From positions 1 through 64,000 of the forward strand of contig USDN01000002.1 in NCBI GenBank assembly GCA_900553515.1: 64,000 nt of DNA, written 5' to 3'. Under the pieces are notes generated by a model. It was not told the DNA's origin. It did not search any database and saw only the letters and a list, made by a program, of their open reading frames with translations. The position numbers were made by a program, and so were the translations under genes. Shown here in pieces: positions 25,203 to 34,636 of the stretch (position 1 is its first letter; every line of letters starts with the position of its first letter). The stretch comes from an uncultured Blautia sp. Lineage in GTDB: Bacteria > Bacillota > Clostridia > Lachnospirales > Lachnospiraceae.

Positions 25203-25421
25203 TTATTTTATGATAAGATTAATACCTTCCAGAATTGCTGAATCCATAATGCTGATCATCACAGCCAGAATGATCGTGACTACAGAGACAACCACTGTCT
25301 GTTTCGCCAGTGTAGCTTTATCGGTCCATACAATCTTGTTGAACTCTGCTTTCAGTCCCTTAAACCATGATTTCTTCTGGGTCTTCTGAGTTTTGCCAGT
25401 AGATTTTTCTTTCTCTTGCAT
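25203..25421 (-). CDS. secE: Preprotein translocase subunit SecE
   Basis: 72 residues. A charged N-terminus, the conserved amphipathic helix WFKGLKAEFNKIVWTDK and one C-terminal membrane segment are the minimal SecE layout. It stabilises SecY in the membrane translocase. It sits between rpmG and nusG, 16 nt before the latter. Confidence 0.95.
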   Translation of the reverse strand: MQEKEKSTGKTQKTQKKSWFKGLKAEFNKIVWTDKATLAKQTVVVSVVTIILAVMISIMDSAILEGINLIIK

Positions 25422-25446
25422 AATTTAACCTCACAATTCTCTGTGA

Positions 25447-25596
25447 TTACTTCGTTTCCTTGTGCAGAGTGTGTTTACGGCAGAACTTACAATATTTCTT
25501 GGTCTCAAGACGCTCAGGATGATTCTTTTTCTCCTTTGTCATATTGTAGTTACGCTGCTTGCACTCCGTACATGCCAATGTAATCTTAACGCGCAC
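25447..25596 (-). CDS. rpmG: 50S ribosomal protein L33
   Basis: 49 residues from a GTG at 25596, chosen because GGAGGT lies upstream and the protein then begins [12 protein letters not shown] as in the family. Two CxxC pairs (CTEC and CKFC) form the zinc-binding, Cys-plus type of L33. First gene of the secE-nusG-rplK-rplA operon. Confidence 0.95.
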   Translation of the reverse strand: MRVKITLACTECKQRNYNMTKEKKNHPERLETKKYCKFCRKHTLHKETK

Positions 25597-25702
25597 AACT
25601 TCCACCTCCAGTGTTTTCATTTGCATGGTCTTCCTTTGCCTTCTCCTGCTCATGCAGGTTTCCGGGCATAAAAAAAAGACCCAACTTCCATGTCGCTTGT
25701 CA

Positions 25703-25732
25703 AGTTTAGCACAGAATATATATTGAAGTCAA
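25703..25732 (-). promoter_or_regulatory. Promoter of the rpmG-rplA operon
   Basis: Read leftward, TTGACT (25732-25727), 18-nt spacer and TAAACT (25708-25703), about 105 bp before the rpmG start. The gap 25597-25951 otherwise holds only the divergent promoter and hairpin listed next. Confidence 0.65.
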
Positions 25733-25836
25733 GTCTTTTCATTGAATTTACGGAGTTTTTCCATATTACACAAAAACAGCTTCTTTATATTAGGAAACCC
25801 TTCCTTTTAAATTCCCTGCGATTCTTGATTTTCCCC

Positions 25837-25865
25837 TTGTCAACCAGCATTTCCTAGTGTATGAT
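25837..25865 (+). promoter_or_regulatory. Promoter of the polysaccharide exporter operon
   Basis: TTGTCA (25837-25842), 17-nt spacer and TATGAT (25860-25865). Confidence 0.7.
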
Positions 25866-25877
25866 AAGGAAGGTTCA

Positions 25878-25911
25878 GACCCTTTTCGACAATATTAATG
25901 GAAAAAGGGTC
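25878..25911 (+). promoter_or_regulatory. Leader hairpin of the polysaccharide exporter operon
   Basis: GACCCTTTTC (25878-25887) and GAAAAAGGGTC (25901-25911) form a stem just after the promoter. No U-run follows directly, so it may stabilise the message rather than terminate it. Confidence 0.5.
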
Positions 25912-25951
25912 ATAATTAATTATATCTTTTTTCAATATAGGAGCGGATTTT

Positions 25952-26737
25952 ATGTTTAAAAGATTCATGGATGACATGAAGAAGTACTGGAAATATGCCA
26001 TATACTCTTCCAAGGCTCAGTTAAAATCCGAAATCGCCAATTCATATCTGAACTGGCTGTGGTGGATCCTGGACCCTCTTTGCTTCATGTTGATCTACGT
26101 ATTTATGTTCGGCTATGTATTTAAGTCCTCAGAACAGTACTTTGCAGTTTTCGTCTTTATTGGAATCACTTTGTGGGATTTTTTCAACAAGTCCCTGATC
26201 CAGAGCGTAAAGGTGATCAAAAACAATAAAGCTATCGTTTCTAAAGTATATATACCGAAATTTATCCTTCTGATCATTAAAATGTGTGTTAATGGATTTA
26301 AAATGTCCATTTCTCTCCTTATTATTGTTGTTATGCTTTTTGTATGGAGAGTACCTGTTACATGGAATATTCTGTACTTTATTCCTATCCTTCTGACACT
26401 GTTTATGATCGTATTTGGTTTCGGCTGCTTCCTTCTGCACTACGGAGTCTTTGTAGAAGACCTGTCCAATGTCCTGAATATTGTCCTCAGGCTTCTCTTC
26501 TATCTTACTGGTGTATTCTGGAGCATTATGGATCGTCTGCCGGCACCTTACAACGCATATATCGGAAAAGGCAATCCCATTGCATTCCTGCTGACCTCCA
26601 TGCGTGAATGCGTATTATATGGAACTGCTCCCAATCAGAAGCTTCTTCTTGCATGGTTCCTGATCGGACTGCTGATCAGCATCCTCGGAATCCGCAAGAT
26701 CTACAAAAACGAAAACAGTTATGTAAAGGTGATATAA
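25952..26737 (+). CDS. Polysaccharide ABC transporter permease, Wzm/TagG type
   Basis: 261 residues with six hydrophobic segments, an ABC-2 type exporter subunit. The N-terminal cytoplasmic helix (SKAQLKSEIANSYLNWLWWILDP) and the central WDFFNKSLIQSVKVIKNN match the permeases that export O-antigen or wall teichoic acid. It pairs with the ATPase 1 nt downstream to move an undecaprenyl-linked polymer across the membrane. AGGAGCGG precedes the ATG. The exported polymer is unknown; the envelope sugar genes at 27.5-30.6 kb are convergent with it. Confidence 0.9.
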   Translation: MFKRFMDDMKKYWKYAIYSSKAQLKSEIANSYLNWLWWILDPLCFMLIYVFMFGYVFKSSEQYFAVFVFIGITLWDFFNKSLIQSVKVIKNNKAIVSKVYIPKFILLIIKMCVNGFKMSISLLIIVVMLFVWRVPVTWNILYFIPILLTLFMIVFGFGCFLLHYGVFVEDLSNVLNIVLRLLFYLTGVFWSIMDRLPAPYNAYIGKGNPIAFLLTSMRECVLYGTAPNQKLLLAWFLIGLLISILGIRKIYKNENSYVKVI

Positions 26738-26738
26738 T

Positions 26739-27476
26739 ATGGAAGAACAGCATGCGATTGAAGTCACTGATCTGGTGATCAGTTATCAGAATCTGAAAAA
26801 AACTTCTATTAAAAAAAGTCTTCTGCAGTTTAAACGCCGCAATGTAGACCGTTTTGTTGCCGTAAAAGGAATTTCCTTTTATGTCCGTCAGGGAGAGATT
26901 CTTGGCATCATTGGCAAAAACGGAAGCGGAAAATCAACTACACTGAATGCCCTTGCCGGTATCTTTTCTCCGGACAGTGGTACCATCGACCTGAAGGGAC
27001 ACAGCATCTCCCTTTTGTCTATTGGTGTAGGTTTCCAGAGGGAAATGACCGGAAGAGAAAATATCATTCTTTCCGGTATGCTCCTGGGCTTTTCTGAAGA
27101 AGAAGTCAAAGCGAAAGAGCCTGAGATCGTCGAATTTGCAGAACTGGGAGAATTTATTGATATGCCTGTAAGAACATACTCCAGCGGTATGTATTCCAAA
27201 CTGGCATTTTCCATCACTGCTATTCTGGAAACAGACATCATGCTTATTGATGAAGTTCTCAGTGTTGGCGATCAGAAGTTTAAAAAGAAAAGCTACAATA
27301 AAATGAAAAGCCTGATTTCCAACAAAGACCGTACCGTTGTCATTGTTTCTCACAGCATCGAAACTCTCAGAGAGCTCTGCGATACTGTTATGTGGATGCA
27401 TGATGGACAGATCAAACGTATCGGTGAACCTACTCCTGTACTGGAAGAGTATGTAAACTTTATGGAAAAAAGCTGA
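26739..27476 (+). CDS. Polysaccharide ABC transporter ATPase, Wzt/TagH type
   Basis: 245 residues, one nucleotide-binding domain: Walker A GKNGSGKST, signature YSSGMYSKLAFS, Walker B IMLIDEVLSVGD and H-loop VSHS. The N-terminal insertion (KKSLLQFKRRNVDRF) before the core is typical of Wzt/TagH. It lacks the C-terminal carbohydrate-binding domain found in some Wzt proteins. It powers the adjacent permease. Confidence 0.92.
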   Translation: MEEQHAIEVTDLVISYQNLKKTSIKKSLLQFKRRNVDRFVAVKGISFYVRQGEILGIIGKNGSGKSTTLNALAGIFSPDSGTIDLKGHSISLLSIGVGFQREMTGRENIILSGMLLGFSEEEVKAKEPEIVEFAELGEFIDMPVRTYSSGMYSKLAFSITAILETDIMLIDEVLSVGDQKFKKKSYNKMKSLISNKDRTVVIVSHSIETLRELCDTVMWMHDGQIKRIGEPTPVLEEYVNFMEKS

Positions 27477-27484
27477 CAGATCAA

Positions 27485-27532
27485 TACAAAGAAAAAGACT
27501 GCGGAAAAAATTTTTCCGCAGTCTTTCTTTGT
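27485..27532. terminator. Bidirectional terminator between the exporter and glycosyltransferase operons
   Basis: A stem of more than 20 bp (TACAAAG plus AAAGACTGCGGAAAAA and its complement) with A- and T-runs on both sides. Confidence 0.92.
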
Positions 27533-27536
27533 ATTT

Positions 27537-28373
27537 TTATTTCTTTTCTCTCAGAAACAATTTATAAAATGTTTCCCTCAGCCCTCCCGGTATGATACTT
27601 ACCAGGGTACGAACCACACAATTTTTTATATATCTTCCCTTTGTGATAAACTTTTTGTCCAGCAGGAATCTCTGAAACCGCAGCAGCCAGCGCAGATAGG
27701 AGAAACCTCCTCTGCGGCTGTACATACCGTTTCCTGTACGCATATCAAGCACCGGCTCCTGGATATTATATCCTTCAGCACCGTTTATCAACATACGCAC
27801 CCACAGACAATAATCTTCAAAACCAGGAAAGTCCTGATAATTTCCCGCTTTCAGAACCTCCTCCTTGCGGTACATGACACAAGGATGATTAAACGGATTC
27901 CTTTTTTTGGCATAATCCCTTATCTCTGCGGATGTCCTCGGCAGAATCCTGAATCTCTGCAGATCTCCGGGTGTCTCTGCAAATTCCTGAAGTGTTCCGC
28001 TGACAATAGAATATCCGTCTTTTTCTAATATACGAAACTGTTTTTCACATCGATCCGGTCTGCTGATATCATCACTGTCCATTCTTGCAATAACAGAACA
28101 GCGGCATCGCGGAACGCCTGCCCGCAGTGCATTTCCAAGTCCCCTGTTTTCTTTCAGCCTGATGCACTGAAACCTGTCACCCATTTTCTCCTGCGCCCAT
28201 TGGATCACACTGTTCAGATCTCGGGTAAGCGGTCCGTCGCACACAAGAACAAAATCTGAAAACGGAAGGGTCTGATCCAGCATACTCTTTATACTCTGGC
28301 GAAAAAATACCGGATTTTCTTTTTTATAAACGGCCATTAATACCGAATAGGTTTCCCGTGTATCCGTACTCAT
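27537..28373 (-). CDS. Glycosyltransferase family 2
   Basis: 278 residues. GT-A fold start SVLMAVYKKENP, nucleotide-binding LVCDGP and metal-binding DSDD (MDSDDISRPDR) identify an inverting family 2 enzyme, likely adding a sugar to an envelope polysaccharide unit at the membrane. The C-terminal LRWLLRFQRFLL helix is common in the subgroup with LicD-linked clusters. It follows the LicD gene by 3 nt; donor and acceptor are unknown. Confidence 0.9.
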   Translation of the reverse strand: MSTDTRETYSVLMAVYKKENPVFFRQSIKSMLDQTLPFSDFVLVCDGPLTRDLNSVIQWAQEKMGDRFQCIRLKENRGLGNALRAGVPRCRCSVIARMDSDDISRPDRCEKQFRILEKDGYSIVSGTLQEFAETPGDLQRFRILPRTSAEIRDYAKKRNPFNHPCVMYRKEEVLKAGNYQDFPGFEDYCLWVRMLINGAEGYNIQEPVLDMRTGNGMYSRRGGFSYLRWLLRFQRFLLDKKFITKGRYIKNCVVRTLVSIIPGGLRETFYKLFLREKK

Positions 28374-28376
28374 AGG

Positions 28377-29219
28377 CTACTCCTTGATCCTCGTGTTATG
28401 GTGGTTCATTTCTCCTGCCTTTGGAGGGTTCCAGTAATCTCCATACATCTGTTTCAATACAAAATCATAATCATAAGGTCCACGAAGCACCACATCCTCA
28501 AACGTATAATCTGCACCTTTCCCATAACGGTTTTTATGGAACATTTCCTTTAATTTATGGATTCCCATAAAATTTACAAGATATGGCGACTGATCGTAAT
28601 CGTACTTTTTCATCAGACGATCCAGACGGTTCAGTTCTCTGGATGTACGGAAGATTTTTTCTACAGGAAAAACTTTCCCTGCTGCGATCAAAATCCGCTC
28701 ATGCAGAGGTCTGTCCTGACGTTTCATATCAACATTTGTAGAAAACAGCGAATAATTTACTCTGGCTCTTGCTGTCAGCAGACGGAAACAATGGATTTTT
28801 CGCAGGATTTTGTTTCCAGGCATTCCATCCAGAGGAAAAATATCAATCCAGGCATCTTTCTCTCTGTCTACCAGCGCAGATTCATCCACCACCTTTACCC
28901 GGCTGTCTGTCATCCGCGGTACATAATGGGTATATCCCTCTGTCTTCTGATAACTGAGATAATGAAAATATTCCGGCAGTTCGCTTTCCACTACAGCCTC
29001 AAATTTCTCAAAATCCGGACGCGGCATTCCCAGATCCACGTCATCATCCCAGGGAATAAATCCCTTATGACGCACAGCTCCCAGCAAAGTGCCTCCCAGT
29101 GCATAATATCTAAGGTGGTATTTATTACAGATACGCAGGAACTCCTTCAGAATATCCAGTTCTACAAGCTGAAGCCTGCGCAGATCATCTCTGTTCTTCT
29201 CCTCTGTACATTCACTCAT
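28377..29219 (-). CDS. LicD-family phosphotransferase
   Basis: 280 residues. The signature of LicD proteins is clear: LKEFLRICNKYHLRYYALGGTLLGAVRHKGFIPWDDDVD near the N-terminus, with the DDD metal site, then WIDIFPLDG. LicD proteins transfer phosphocholine or similar phospho-groups to teichoic acids and glycans. It overlaps the upstream sugar-transferase gene by 8 nt, so the three leftward genes form one operon. Confidence 0.92.
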   Translation of the reverse strand: MSECTEEKNRDDLRRLQLVELDILKEFLRICNKYHLRYYALGGTLLGAVRHKGFIPWDDDVDLGMPRPDFEKFEAVVESELPEYFHYLSYQKTEGYTHYVPRMTDSRVKVVDESALVDREKDAWIDIFPLDGMPGNKILRKIHCFRLLTARARVNYSLFSTNVDMKRQDRPLHERILIAAGKVFPVEKIFRTSRELNRLDRLMKKYDYDQSPYLVNFMGIHKLKEMFHKNRYGKGADYTFEDVVLRGPYDYDFVLKQMYGDYWNPPKAGEMNHHNTRIKE

Positions 29220-30603
29220 TTTTTTCCTCCCCTGACAGATCCTTTACAGAATCTTTCAGTGCATTTCTCTGATTATCCTCAACTCCCTCTGATACTTCCT
29301 TCTGACAAAAGATCTTAACGGTCATAAGAAGAAGCTTCAGATCAAGGAAAAACGAATAATTTTCAATATAAAAAAGATCCAGCTTCAGCTTATCATAGGG
29401 TGTGGTATTATATTTTCCATAAACCTGGGCATAGCCTGTCAGTCCGGCTTTAACTTTCAGACGGTAATAAAATTCCGGAAGTTCCTTCTGGTATTCATGC
29501 ATAATGCATTTTCGTTCCGGGCGTGGTCCTACCAGGGACATATCTCCCTTAAACACATTAAAAAGCTGAGGCAGCTCGTCCAGATGAAGATTTCGAAGAA
29601 CCTTTCCTACCGGTGTGATCCTGCTGTCATTTTTAGATGCCAGCTGCGCCCCATTTTTTTCAGAATCCACGCACATACTCCTGAATTTAAAAATACGGAA
29701 CTCCCTGCCGCCCAGCGTCAGACGATCCTGGCGATAAAATACCGGTCCGCCGTCATAAAACTTCACCATAAGAGCAATAATCAGCATAATCGGTGAAGAA
29801 AGCACGATTCCAACACCGGAAACGACAATATCCAGCAGCCTTTTCATAAATCTCTGCTCTATAGACAGCCCCATATTTTTTGCCACCAGAAGAGGCGTAT
29901 CAAACAGATGGATCCGTTCGCTTCCCATAAGAATCACATCCGATATCTTTGGGCTCATATAACAGCGGATAGAATGAGCAAAGCAGTATTTCAGATATCG
30001 ATTTCTGATATTGGAAGGAAGATCCCAGATGATCACGCCCTCATAATCGCGCATCATTTTATGGATTTCTTTTTCTCCCACATTCACATGGACCATTCCG
30101 CTGATATTGTATTTATCACTTCTGGAATTCATCTTCTGTATCAGATCTCCGGGATCCCGATCCCCGTGGATCACCAAAAGCTTTCTGGCCCCATACAGTT
30201 TAGAATAAATAAATCTGGATCCCCAGATCCACAAAATGATGATGCCAAACTGTACAAACGTCATCTGCACCATAGGCCACGGATCCAAAAACCACCGGTT
30301 GATCAGTGTGATCTGCAGGTAGGTAACGACATTCGTACAGATCGTTGCCAGGATCATGGAGTAAAATACATCGATCCTTTTCAGATATCCTACTCTGAGA
30401 CCTCCGTAAAACTTGGAGAACATAAAACTGATCAATGCATAAATGGCGATCAGAACCCAGTTTCCTTTTCTCCAGAAAGGTTCAAAGATCAGTCCTCTGT
30501 AAAAATCATACCAGATATAAGCAAATACGGCCGCCTGGGCGACTATCACAATACTTGCCAGACAATATATAACAAATCTTTTAAAATCATCTCTGTTCTT
30601 CAC
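29212..30603 (-). CDS. Polyprenyl-phosphate sugar phosphotransferase (WbaP/WcaJ type)
   Basis: 463 residues. Four N-terminal membrane segments (about 10-120), a CoA-binding-like middle region, a fifth hydrophobic helix (about 268-290, KRLLDIVVSGVGIVLSSPIML) and the bacterial sugar transferase domain with GGPVFYRQDRL, FKFRSM, LDELPQLFNVFKGDMSLVGPRPE and KAGLTGYAQV. It starts polymer synthesis by moving a sugar-1-phosphate from UDP-sugar to undecaprenyl phosphate. First gene of the leftward sugar transferase-licD-GT2 operon. Confidence 0.93.
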   Translation of the reverse strand: MKNRDDFKRFVIYCLASIVIVAQAAVFAYIWYDFYRGLIFEPFWRKGNWVLIAIYALISFMFSKFYGGLRVGYLKRIDVFYSMILATICTNVVTYLQITLINRWFLDPWPMVQMTFVQFGIIILWIWGSRFIYSKLYGARKLLVIHGDRDPGDLIQKMNSRSDKYNISGMVHVNVGEKEIHKMMRDYEGVIIWDLPSNIRNRYLKYCFAHSIRCYMSPKISDVILMGSERIHLFDTPLLVAKNMGLSIEQRFMKRLLDIVVSGVGIVLSSPIMLIIALMVKFYDGGPVFYRQDRLTLGGREFRIFKFRSMCVDSEKNGAQLASKNDSRITPVGKVLRNLHLDELPQLFNVFKGDMSLVGPRPERKCIMHEYQKELPEFYYRLKVKAGLTGYAQVYGKYNTTPYDKLKLDLFYIENYSFFLDLKLLLMTVKIFCQKEVSEGVEDNQRNALKDSVKDLSGEEKNE

Positions 30604-30682
30604 AAAAGATCCCTCTTATTTTCTTTATCCGAGATACTTTCCAGTACCCGGATCAGTTTTATTTTTACCTTTTAACCCTGTT

Positions 30683-30711
30683 ATTATAACGTATTACAGT
30701 GATTCCGTCCA
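30683..30711 (-). promoter_or_regulatory. Promoter of the sugar transferase-licD-GT2 operon
   Basis: Read leftward, TGGACG (30711-30706), 17-nt spacer and perfect TATAAT (30688-30683). In the rest of the 354-bp gap, TATAAT at 30912-30917 is a likely -10 for glgC with no clear -35. Confidence 0.6.
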
Positions 30712-30957
30712 GTGATTCACAGATTCTTCATTCTGTCCAAAAACAAAAATGGATATTTTTACATCAGTATTTTGTCGAATACTGGAATTATTTGTCATGT
30801 TTCACATATTTATTTTAGTTTATTTCGATATCCGATACATTTTCAACAAAATTTCTTCAACTTTTTTATATTTTTTTACTTTATCTTATGGTAATTTCCG
30901 TACAAAAATTGTATAATAAGAGAGTACAAGCATATAAAAGGAAAGTGAGGGTTCACT

Positions 30958-32097
30958 ATGAAACAAAACAACATGTTAGCGATGATCTTAGCTGGCGGAC
31001 GTGGCAGCAGACTCCATGAGCTTACAAACAAAGTGGCTAAACCCGCAGTTTCATACGGTGGAAAATACCGCATTGTTGATTTCCCTTTAAGTAACTGTGC
31101 AAACAGCGGGATCGATATTGTAGGTGTTCTTACACAGTATGAGTCCGTTCTTCTTAACAGCTATGTCGCTGCTGGCGGACGCTGGGGACTGGACGCAAGA
31201 GAAAGCGGTGTCTTCGTACTTCCGCCCCGTGAAAAGGCAGATGCAGATCTGGACGTTTACCGCGGAACTGCTGATGCGATTTCACAGAACATTGATTTTA
31301 TTGATAAATATGCCCCGGAATATGTTCTCATCCTTTCTGGTGACCATATTTATAAAATGAACTATGCAAAAATGTTGGCTTACCACAAAGAAATGAACGC
31401 AGACGCTACAATTGCAGTAATCGAAGTTCCTATGAAAGAAGCCAGCCGTTTCGGTATCATGAATACAGATGAGGAAGGTCATATTGTAGAATTCGAAGAA
31501 AAACCGGAACACCCCAAGAGCAATCTTGCTTCCATGGGTATTTATATCTTCAACTGGAAACTTCTGCGTAAAATGCTTCTTGCAGATATGAAAAATGCAG
31601 ATTCTCATCATGATTTTGGTAAAGATATCATTCCTACACTTCTTGCTGGCAACAAGACTCTCGTAGCTTACAAATACCAGGGCTACTGGAAAGATGTAGG
31701 AACCATCGATTCGCTCTGGGAAGCGAACATGGATCTTCTGGACAACAACAATGAACTTGATCTCAATGATCCTACCTGGAAAATCTATACCGAAGATATC
31801 CCTGCACTTCCTCAGTACATCGGTCCGGATGCCAATGTTGACAAGGCATTTGTCACTCAGGGCTGTGTTGTTGAAGGCGAGATCAGAAATTCTGTACTGT
31901 TCACCGGCGCCAGAGTAGGCAAAGGTGCCAAAATCATCGACAGTGTGCTCATGCCGGGCGTTGTAGTGGAAGATGGCGCTGTTGTACAGCGTGCTCTTGT
32001 GGCTGAAAATATAACGATCGGAGCAGGCGCTGTTGTAGGAAGCGCTGACAGTGAGCATATTGAGCTTGTGTCCAAACGTGTAAAGGGGGTAGAATAA
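30958..32097 (+). CDS. glgC: Glucose-1-phosphate adenylyltransferase
   Basis: 379 residues. The nucleotide-binding loop [39 protein letters not shown] and the left-handed beta-helix C-terminus ([22 protein letters not shown]) are intact. It makes ADP-glucose for glycogen. AAAGTGAGGG precedes the ATG. It is followed after 1 nt by glgD, and in clostridia and bacilli the two subunits form one enzyme. The synthase glgA is not in the window. Confidence 0.95.
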   Translation: MKQNNMLAMILAGGRGSRLHELTNKVAKPAVSYGGKYRIVDFPLSNCANSGIDIVGVLTQYESVLLNSYVAAGGRWGLDARESGVFVLPPREKADADLDVYRGTADAISQNIDFIDKYAPEYVLILSGDHIYKMNYAKMLAYHKEMNADATIAVIEVPMKEASRFGIMNTDEEGHIVEFEEKPEHPKSNLASMGIYIFNWKLLRKMLLADMKNADSHHDFGKDIIPTLLAGNKTLVAYKYQGYWKDVGTIDSLWEANMDLLDNNNELDLNDPTWKIYTEDIPALPQYIGPDANVDKAFVTQGCVVEGEIRNSVLFTGARVGKGAKIIDSVLMPGVVVEDGAVVQRALVAENITIGAGAVVGSADSEHIELVSKRVKGVE

Positions 32098-32098
32098 G

Positions 32099-33214
32099 AT
32101 GGCTAACGCACTTGGAATCATTGCAGCTTCTGCAACACATATCAAAGTAGAAGGACTTCAGCAGTACCGTCCCATCGGAGCATTCTCCTTCCTTGGAAGA
32201 TATCGTGTGATCGATTTTCCGATCTCTAACATGAGCAACAGCGATATTGACCGTATTCAGGTATACATAAGACGTAAACCACGTTCCCTGGTAGAACACC
32301 TTGGTACAGGCCGTCATTACAACATCAACTCCAAACGCGGCAAACTTCAGATTCTGTTCTCACAGAACAGCTCCGAAAATGATGTTTATAATACAGACAT
32401 TGCAGCTTACTATGAGAACATTGAAATGATCCAGAGATCTCATCAGCAGTATGTGATCATTGCTCCAAGCTATATGGTTTATGCAGAGAACTATGACGCC
32501 CTTCTCCAGACTCATATTGAATCCGGAGCAGACATCACACTTCTGTATCATTCCGTAGACAATGCAAAGGAAGCTTTCCTGAACTGTGATGTTCTGAACC
32601 TGAACAGACAGAAAGGTGTAGAATCCATTGAGAAGAACCGTGGAAGTGCGAAAAACCGCAACATCTTTATGGATACTTACGTTATGAAGAAGGATCTTTT
32701 TGTGGAGCTGATTCTGAAAGCAAGAAAGATGTCTTCCATGATCACTCTTCCGCAGATCGTAAATACATCCTGCAGCGAACTGGATATCCGCGGTGTATCC
32801 CATAAAGGATATTTTGCTACTATCACAGACTTCAAGAGCTATTTTGACGCAAACATGTCCCTGATCGATCTGAAAAATGCTCAGAACCTGTTTAATCCTG
32901 AGTGGCCGATCTACACCAGAACAAACGACTCCTGCCCGACCCAGTATTTTGACAGTGCAGACGTTAAAAATTCTGTTGTTTCCAATGGATGCCTTATTGA
33001 AGGAAATGTAGAAAACTCTGTTATCGGACGTGGCTGCCAGATCAAAAAAGGCGCTGTTGTCAAAAACTGTGTTGTTCTCGCAAATACAGTAATCGGAGAA
33101 GACGTCCATGTAGAAAATCAGGTAATTGATAAATGGGCTCAGATCACCAAAGAAAGAGACATCATAGCAGAAGCCGATCATCCGGGATATATCAGAAGAG
33201 ACGATATCCTGTAA
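32099..33214 (+). CDS. glgD: Glucose-1-phosphate adenylyltransferase, GlgD subunit
   Basis: 371 residues, paralogous to GlgC but with a degenerate nucleotide loop: GIIAASATHIKVEGLQQYRPIG replaces the GGRGSRL loop. It keeps FLGRYRVIDFPISNMSNS and the beta-helix end (ENSVIGRGCQIKKGAVVKNC). GlgD has little activity alone and raises that of GlgC in the heteromer. Start codon directly follows glgC, so translation is coupled. Confidence 0.94.
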   Translation: MANALGIIAASATHIKVEGLQQYRPIGAFSFLGRYRVIDFPISNMSNSDIDRIQVYIRRKPRSLVEHLGTGRHYNINSKRGKLQILFSQNSSENDVYNTDIAAYYENIEMIQRSHQQYVIIAPSYMVYAENYDALLQTHIESGADITLLYHSVDNAKEAFLNCDVLNLNRQKGVESIEKNRGSAKNRNIFMDTYVMKKDLFVELILKARKMSSMITLPQIVNTSCSELDIRGVSHKGYFATITDFKSYFDANMSLIDLKNAQNLFNPEWPIYTRTNDSCPTQYFDSADVKNSVVSNGCLIEGNVENSVIGRGCQIKKGAVVKNCVVLANTVIGEDVHVENQVIDKWAQITKERDIIAEADHPGYIRRDDIL

Positions 33215-33277
33215 ATAAAACCAACAGAGGATATCAATTGATATTCAGTTTATCCTCATTATCTTAAAACAAAAAGC

Positions 33278-33328
33278 TCCCATAGAATCCCGGGGTTGAC
33301 AGAATCCGGCTTTCTATGGGATTTTTTA
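33278..33328 (+). terminator. Terminator of glgCD
   Basis: TCCCATAGAA (33278-33287) pairs with TTCTATGGGA (33312-33321) and CCGG pairs lie inside; TTTTTT follows. Confidence 0.85.
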
Positions 33329-33464
33329 TTTCCTGGTCTGTTCAGAAGTCCCTCTTTTTCTTATGTATAAGTATTTGCTTATTAGTTCTATATACATTAT
33401 ATATTTTACATATAGTTGCTTCTATGCTAAACTTTTATTCAGAAAAAATTTTACGGAGGTTCTT

Positions 33465-34043
33465 ATGAAAAAAGACTACAGTAAGCTATGGACTTTGTTT
33501 CGCTCTATGTTTATATTAAGCGCCTGCACATTTGGCGGCGGCTTCGTTATCGTATCTCTTATGAAGAAAAAATACGTAGAAGAGCTGCAATGGCTGGAAG
33601 AGGATGAGATGCTGGATGTAACGGCGATCACCCAGTCTGCTCCCGGTCCTCTTCCGGTAAATGCTTCCGTCATTATCGGATATCGAATCGCCGGCATTGT
33701 CGGATCTCTCACCGCAATCCTTGGAACGATTCTTCCGCCTATGATTATCATTTCCGTGATTTCCCTGTTTTATGAACAGTTCCGAACCAATCCATATATC
33801 AGCACAGCTCTTCAGGTTATGCGTGCCGGGGTTGCAGCTGTCATATTTGATGTGGTAATCAATCTTGCACAGCATGTATTAAACACAAGACGGATCCTGT
33901 ATATTGCCATGATGACCATTGCCTTTGTCGCAACTTATTTCCTGGATGTCAGTGCAATGCTGGTCATTTTGACATGTCTTGGCATCGGAATCCTGGACCT
34001 CATCTTTCAGACATATAAAATAAAACATGGAGGGATCGCGTAA
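33465..34043 (+). CDS. Chromate transporter, half-size CHR protein 1
   Basis: 192 residues from the ATG at 33465, preceded by GGAGGT; in-frame sequence upstream lacks a start signal. It carries the CHR signature SACTFGGGFVIVSLMKKKYVEE with WLEEDEMLDVTAITQSAPGP and about five membrane segments. Short CHR proteins work as pairs of opposite topology, and its partner follows, overlapping at TAATG. Members export chromate, but in gut anaerobes the real substrate is uncertain. Confidence 0.88.
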   Translation: MKKDYSKLWTLFRSMFILSACTFGGGFVIVSLMKKKYVEELQWLEEDEMLDVTAITQSAPGPLPVNASVIIGYRIAGIVGSLTAILGTILPPMIIISVISLFYEQFRTNPYISTALQVMRAGVAAVIFDVVINLAQHVLNTRRILYIAMMTIAFVATYFLDVSAMLVILTCLGIGILDLIFQTYKIKHGGIA

Positions 34044-34618
34044 TGCTTTTACTTAAATTATTTTTCGCTTTTATTCAGGTAGGTATGTTCAGCGTCGGCG
34101 GCGGATATGCCGCTATTCCCCTGATCCAGGAACAGATTGTGGATATTTACGGACTGATGACTCTCAGTGAGTTTTCGGATCTGATTACTGTAGCAGAAAT
34201 GACACCGGGACCTATTTCCATTAATTCCGCAACCTTTGTGGGCATGAGAATCGCAGGAATACCCGGCGTACTGCTTTGCACCTTCGGATGTATCCTGCCC
34301 TCTTTTTGTATCTGTCTGACCCTGGCACATTTTTACTACAAATACCGCTCTGTCAACGGAGTACAGGTAGTCCTGGGAGCCATGCGCCCGGCCGTTGTAG
34401 CCCTGATCGCCTCTGCCGGCGTCTCTATCCTGATGCTTGGACTGTTTCAGGCAGAGCTTCCCGATATCGTGCTGACCGATATCCGCTGGATAGAATCAGG
34501 TATATTCATCATATCCCTGTTTATTTTAAGAAAATATAAAGCCAGCGCCATTGCCATTATTCTTGGCAGCGGTGCTGCAGGCACTGTTCTCTATACTCTT
34601 TCCGGAGCGATTTTATAA
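34043..34618 (+). CDS. Chromate transporter, half-size CHR protein 2
   Basis: 191 residues. Motifs FFAFIQVGMFSVGGGYAAIPLIQ and LSEFSDLITVAEMTPGPISINSATFVG mark the second half of a CHR pair. The ATG overlaps the stop region of the first by 1 nt, so the two are translationally coupled and probably assemble together. Confidence 0.88.
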   Translation: MLLLKLFFAFIQVGMFSVGGGYAAIPLIQEQIVDIYGLMTLSEFSDLITVAEMTPGPISINSATFVGMRIAGIPGVLLCTFGCILPSFCICLTLAHFYYKYRSVNGVQVVLGAMRPAVVALIASAGVSILMLGLFQAELPDIVLTDIRWIESGIFIISLFILRKYKASAIAIILGSGAAGTVLYTLSGAIL

Positions 34619-34636
34619 TTCAGGAGGAAAATACTT

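Noticed and set aside
31282..32145. Minus-strand open frame across glgC
   Set aside because: Antisense to a clear glgC; cysteine- and phenylalanine-rich non-protein-like sequence.
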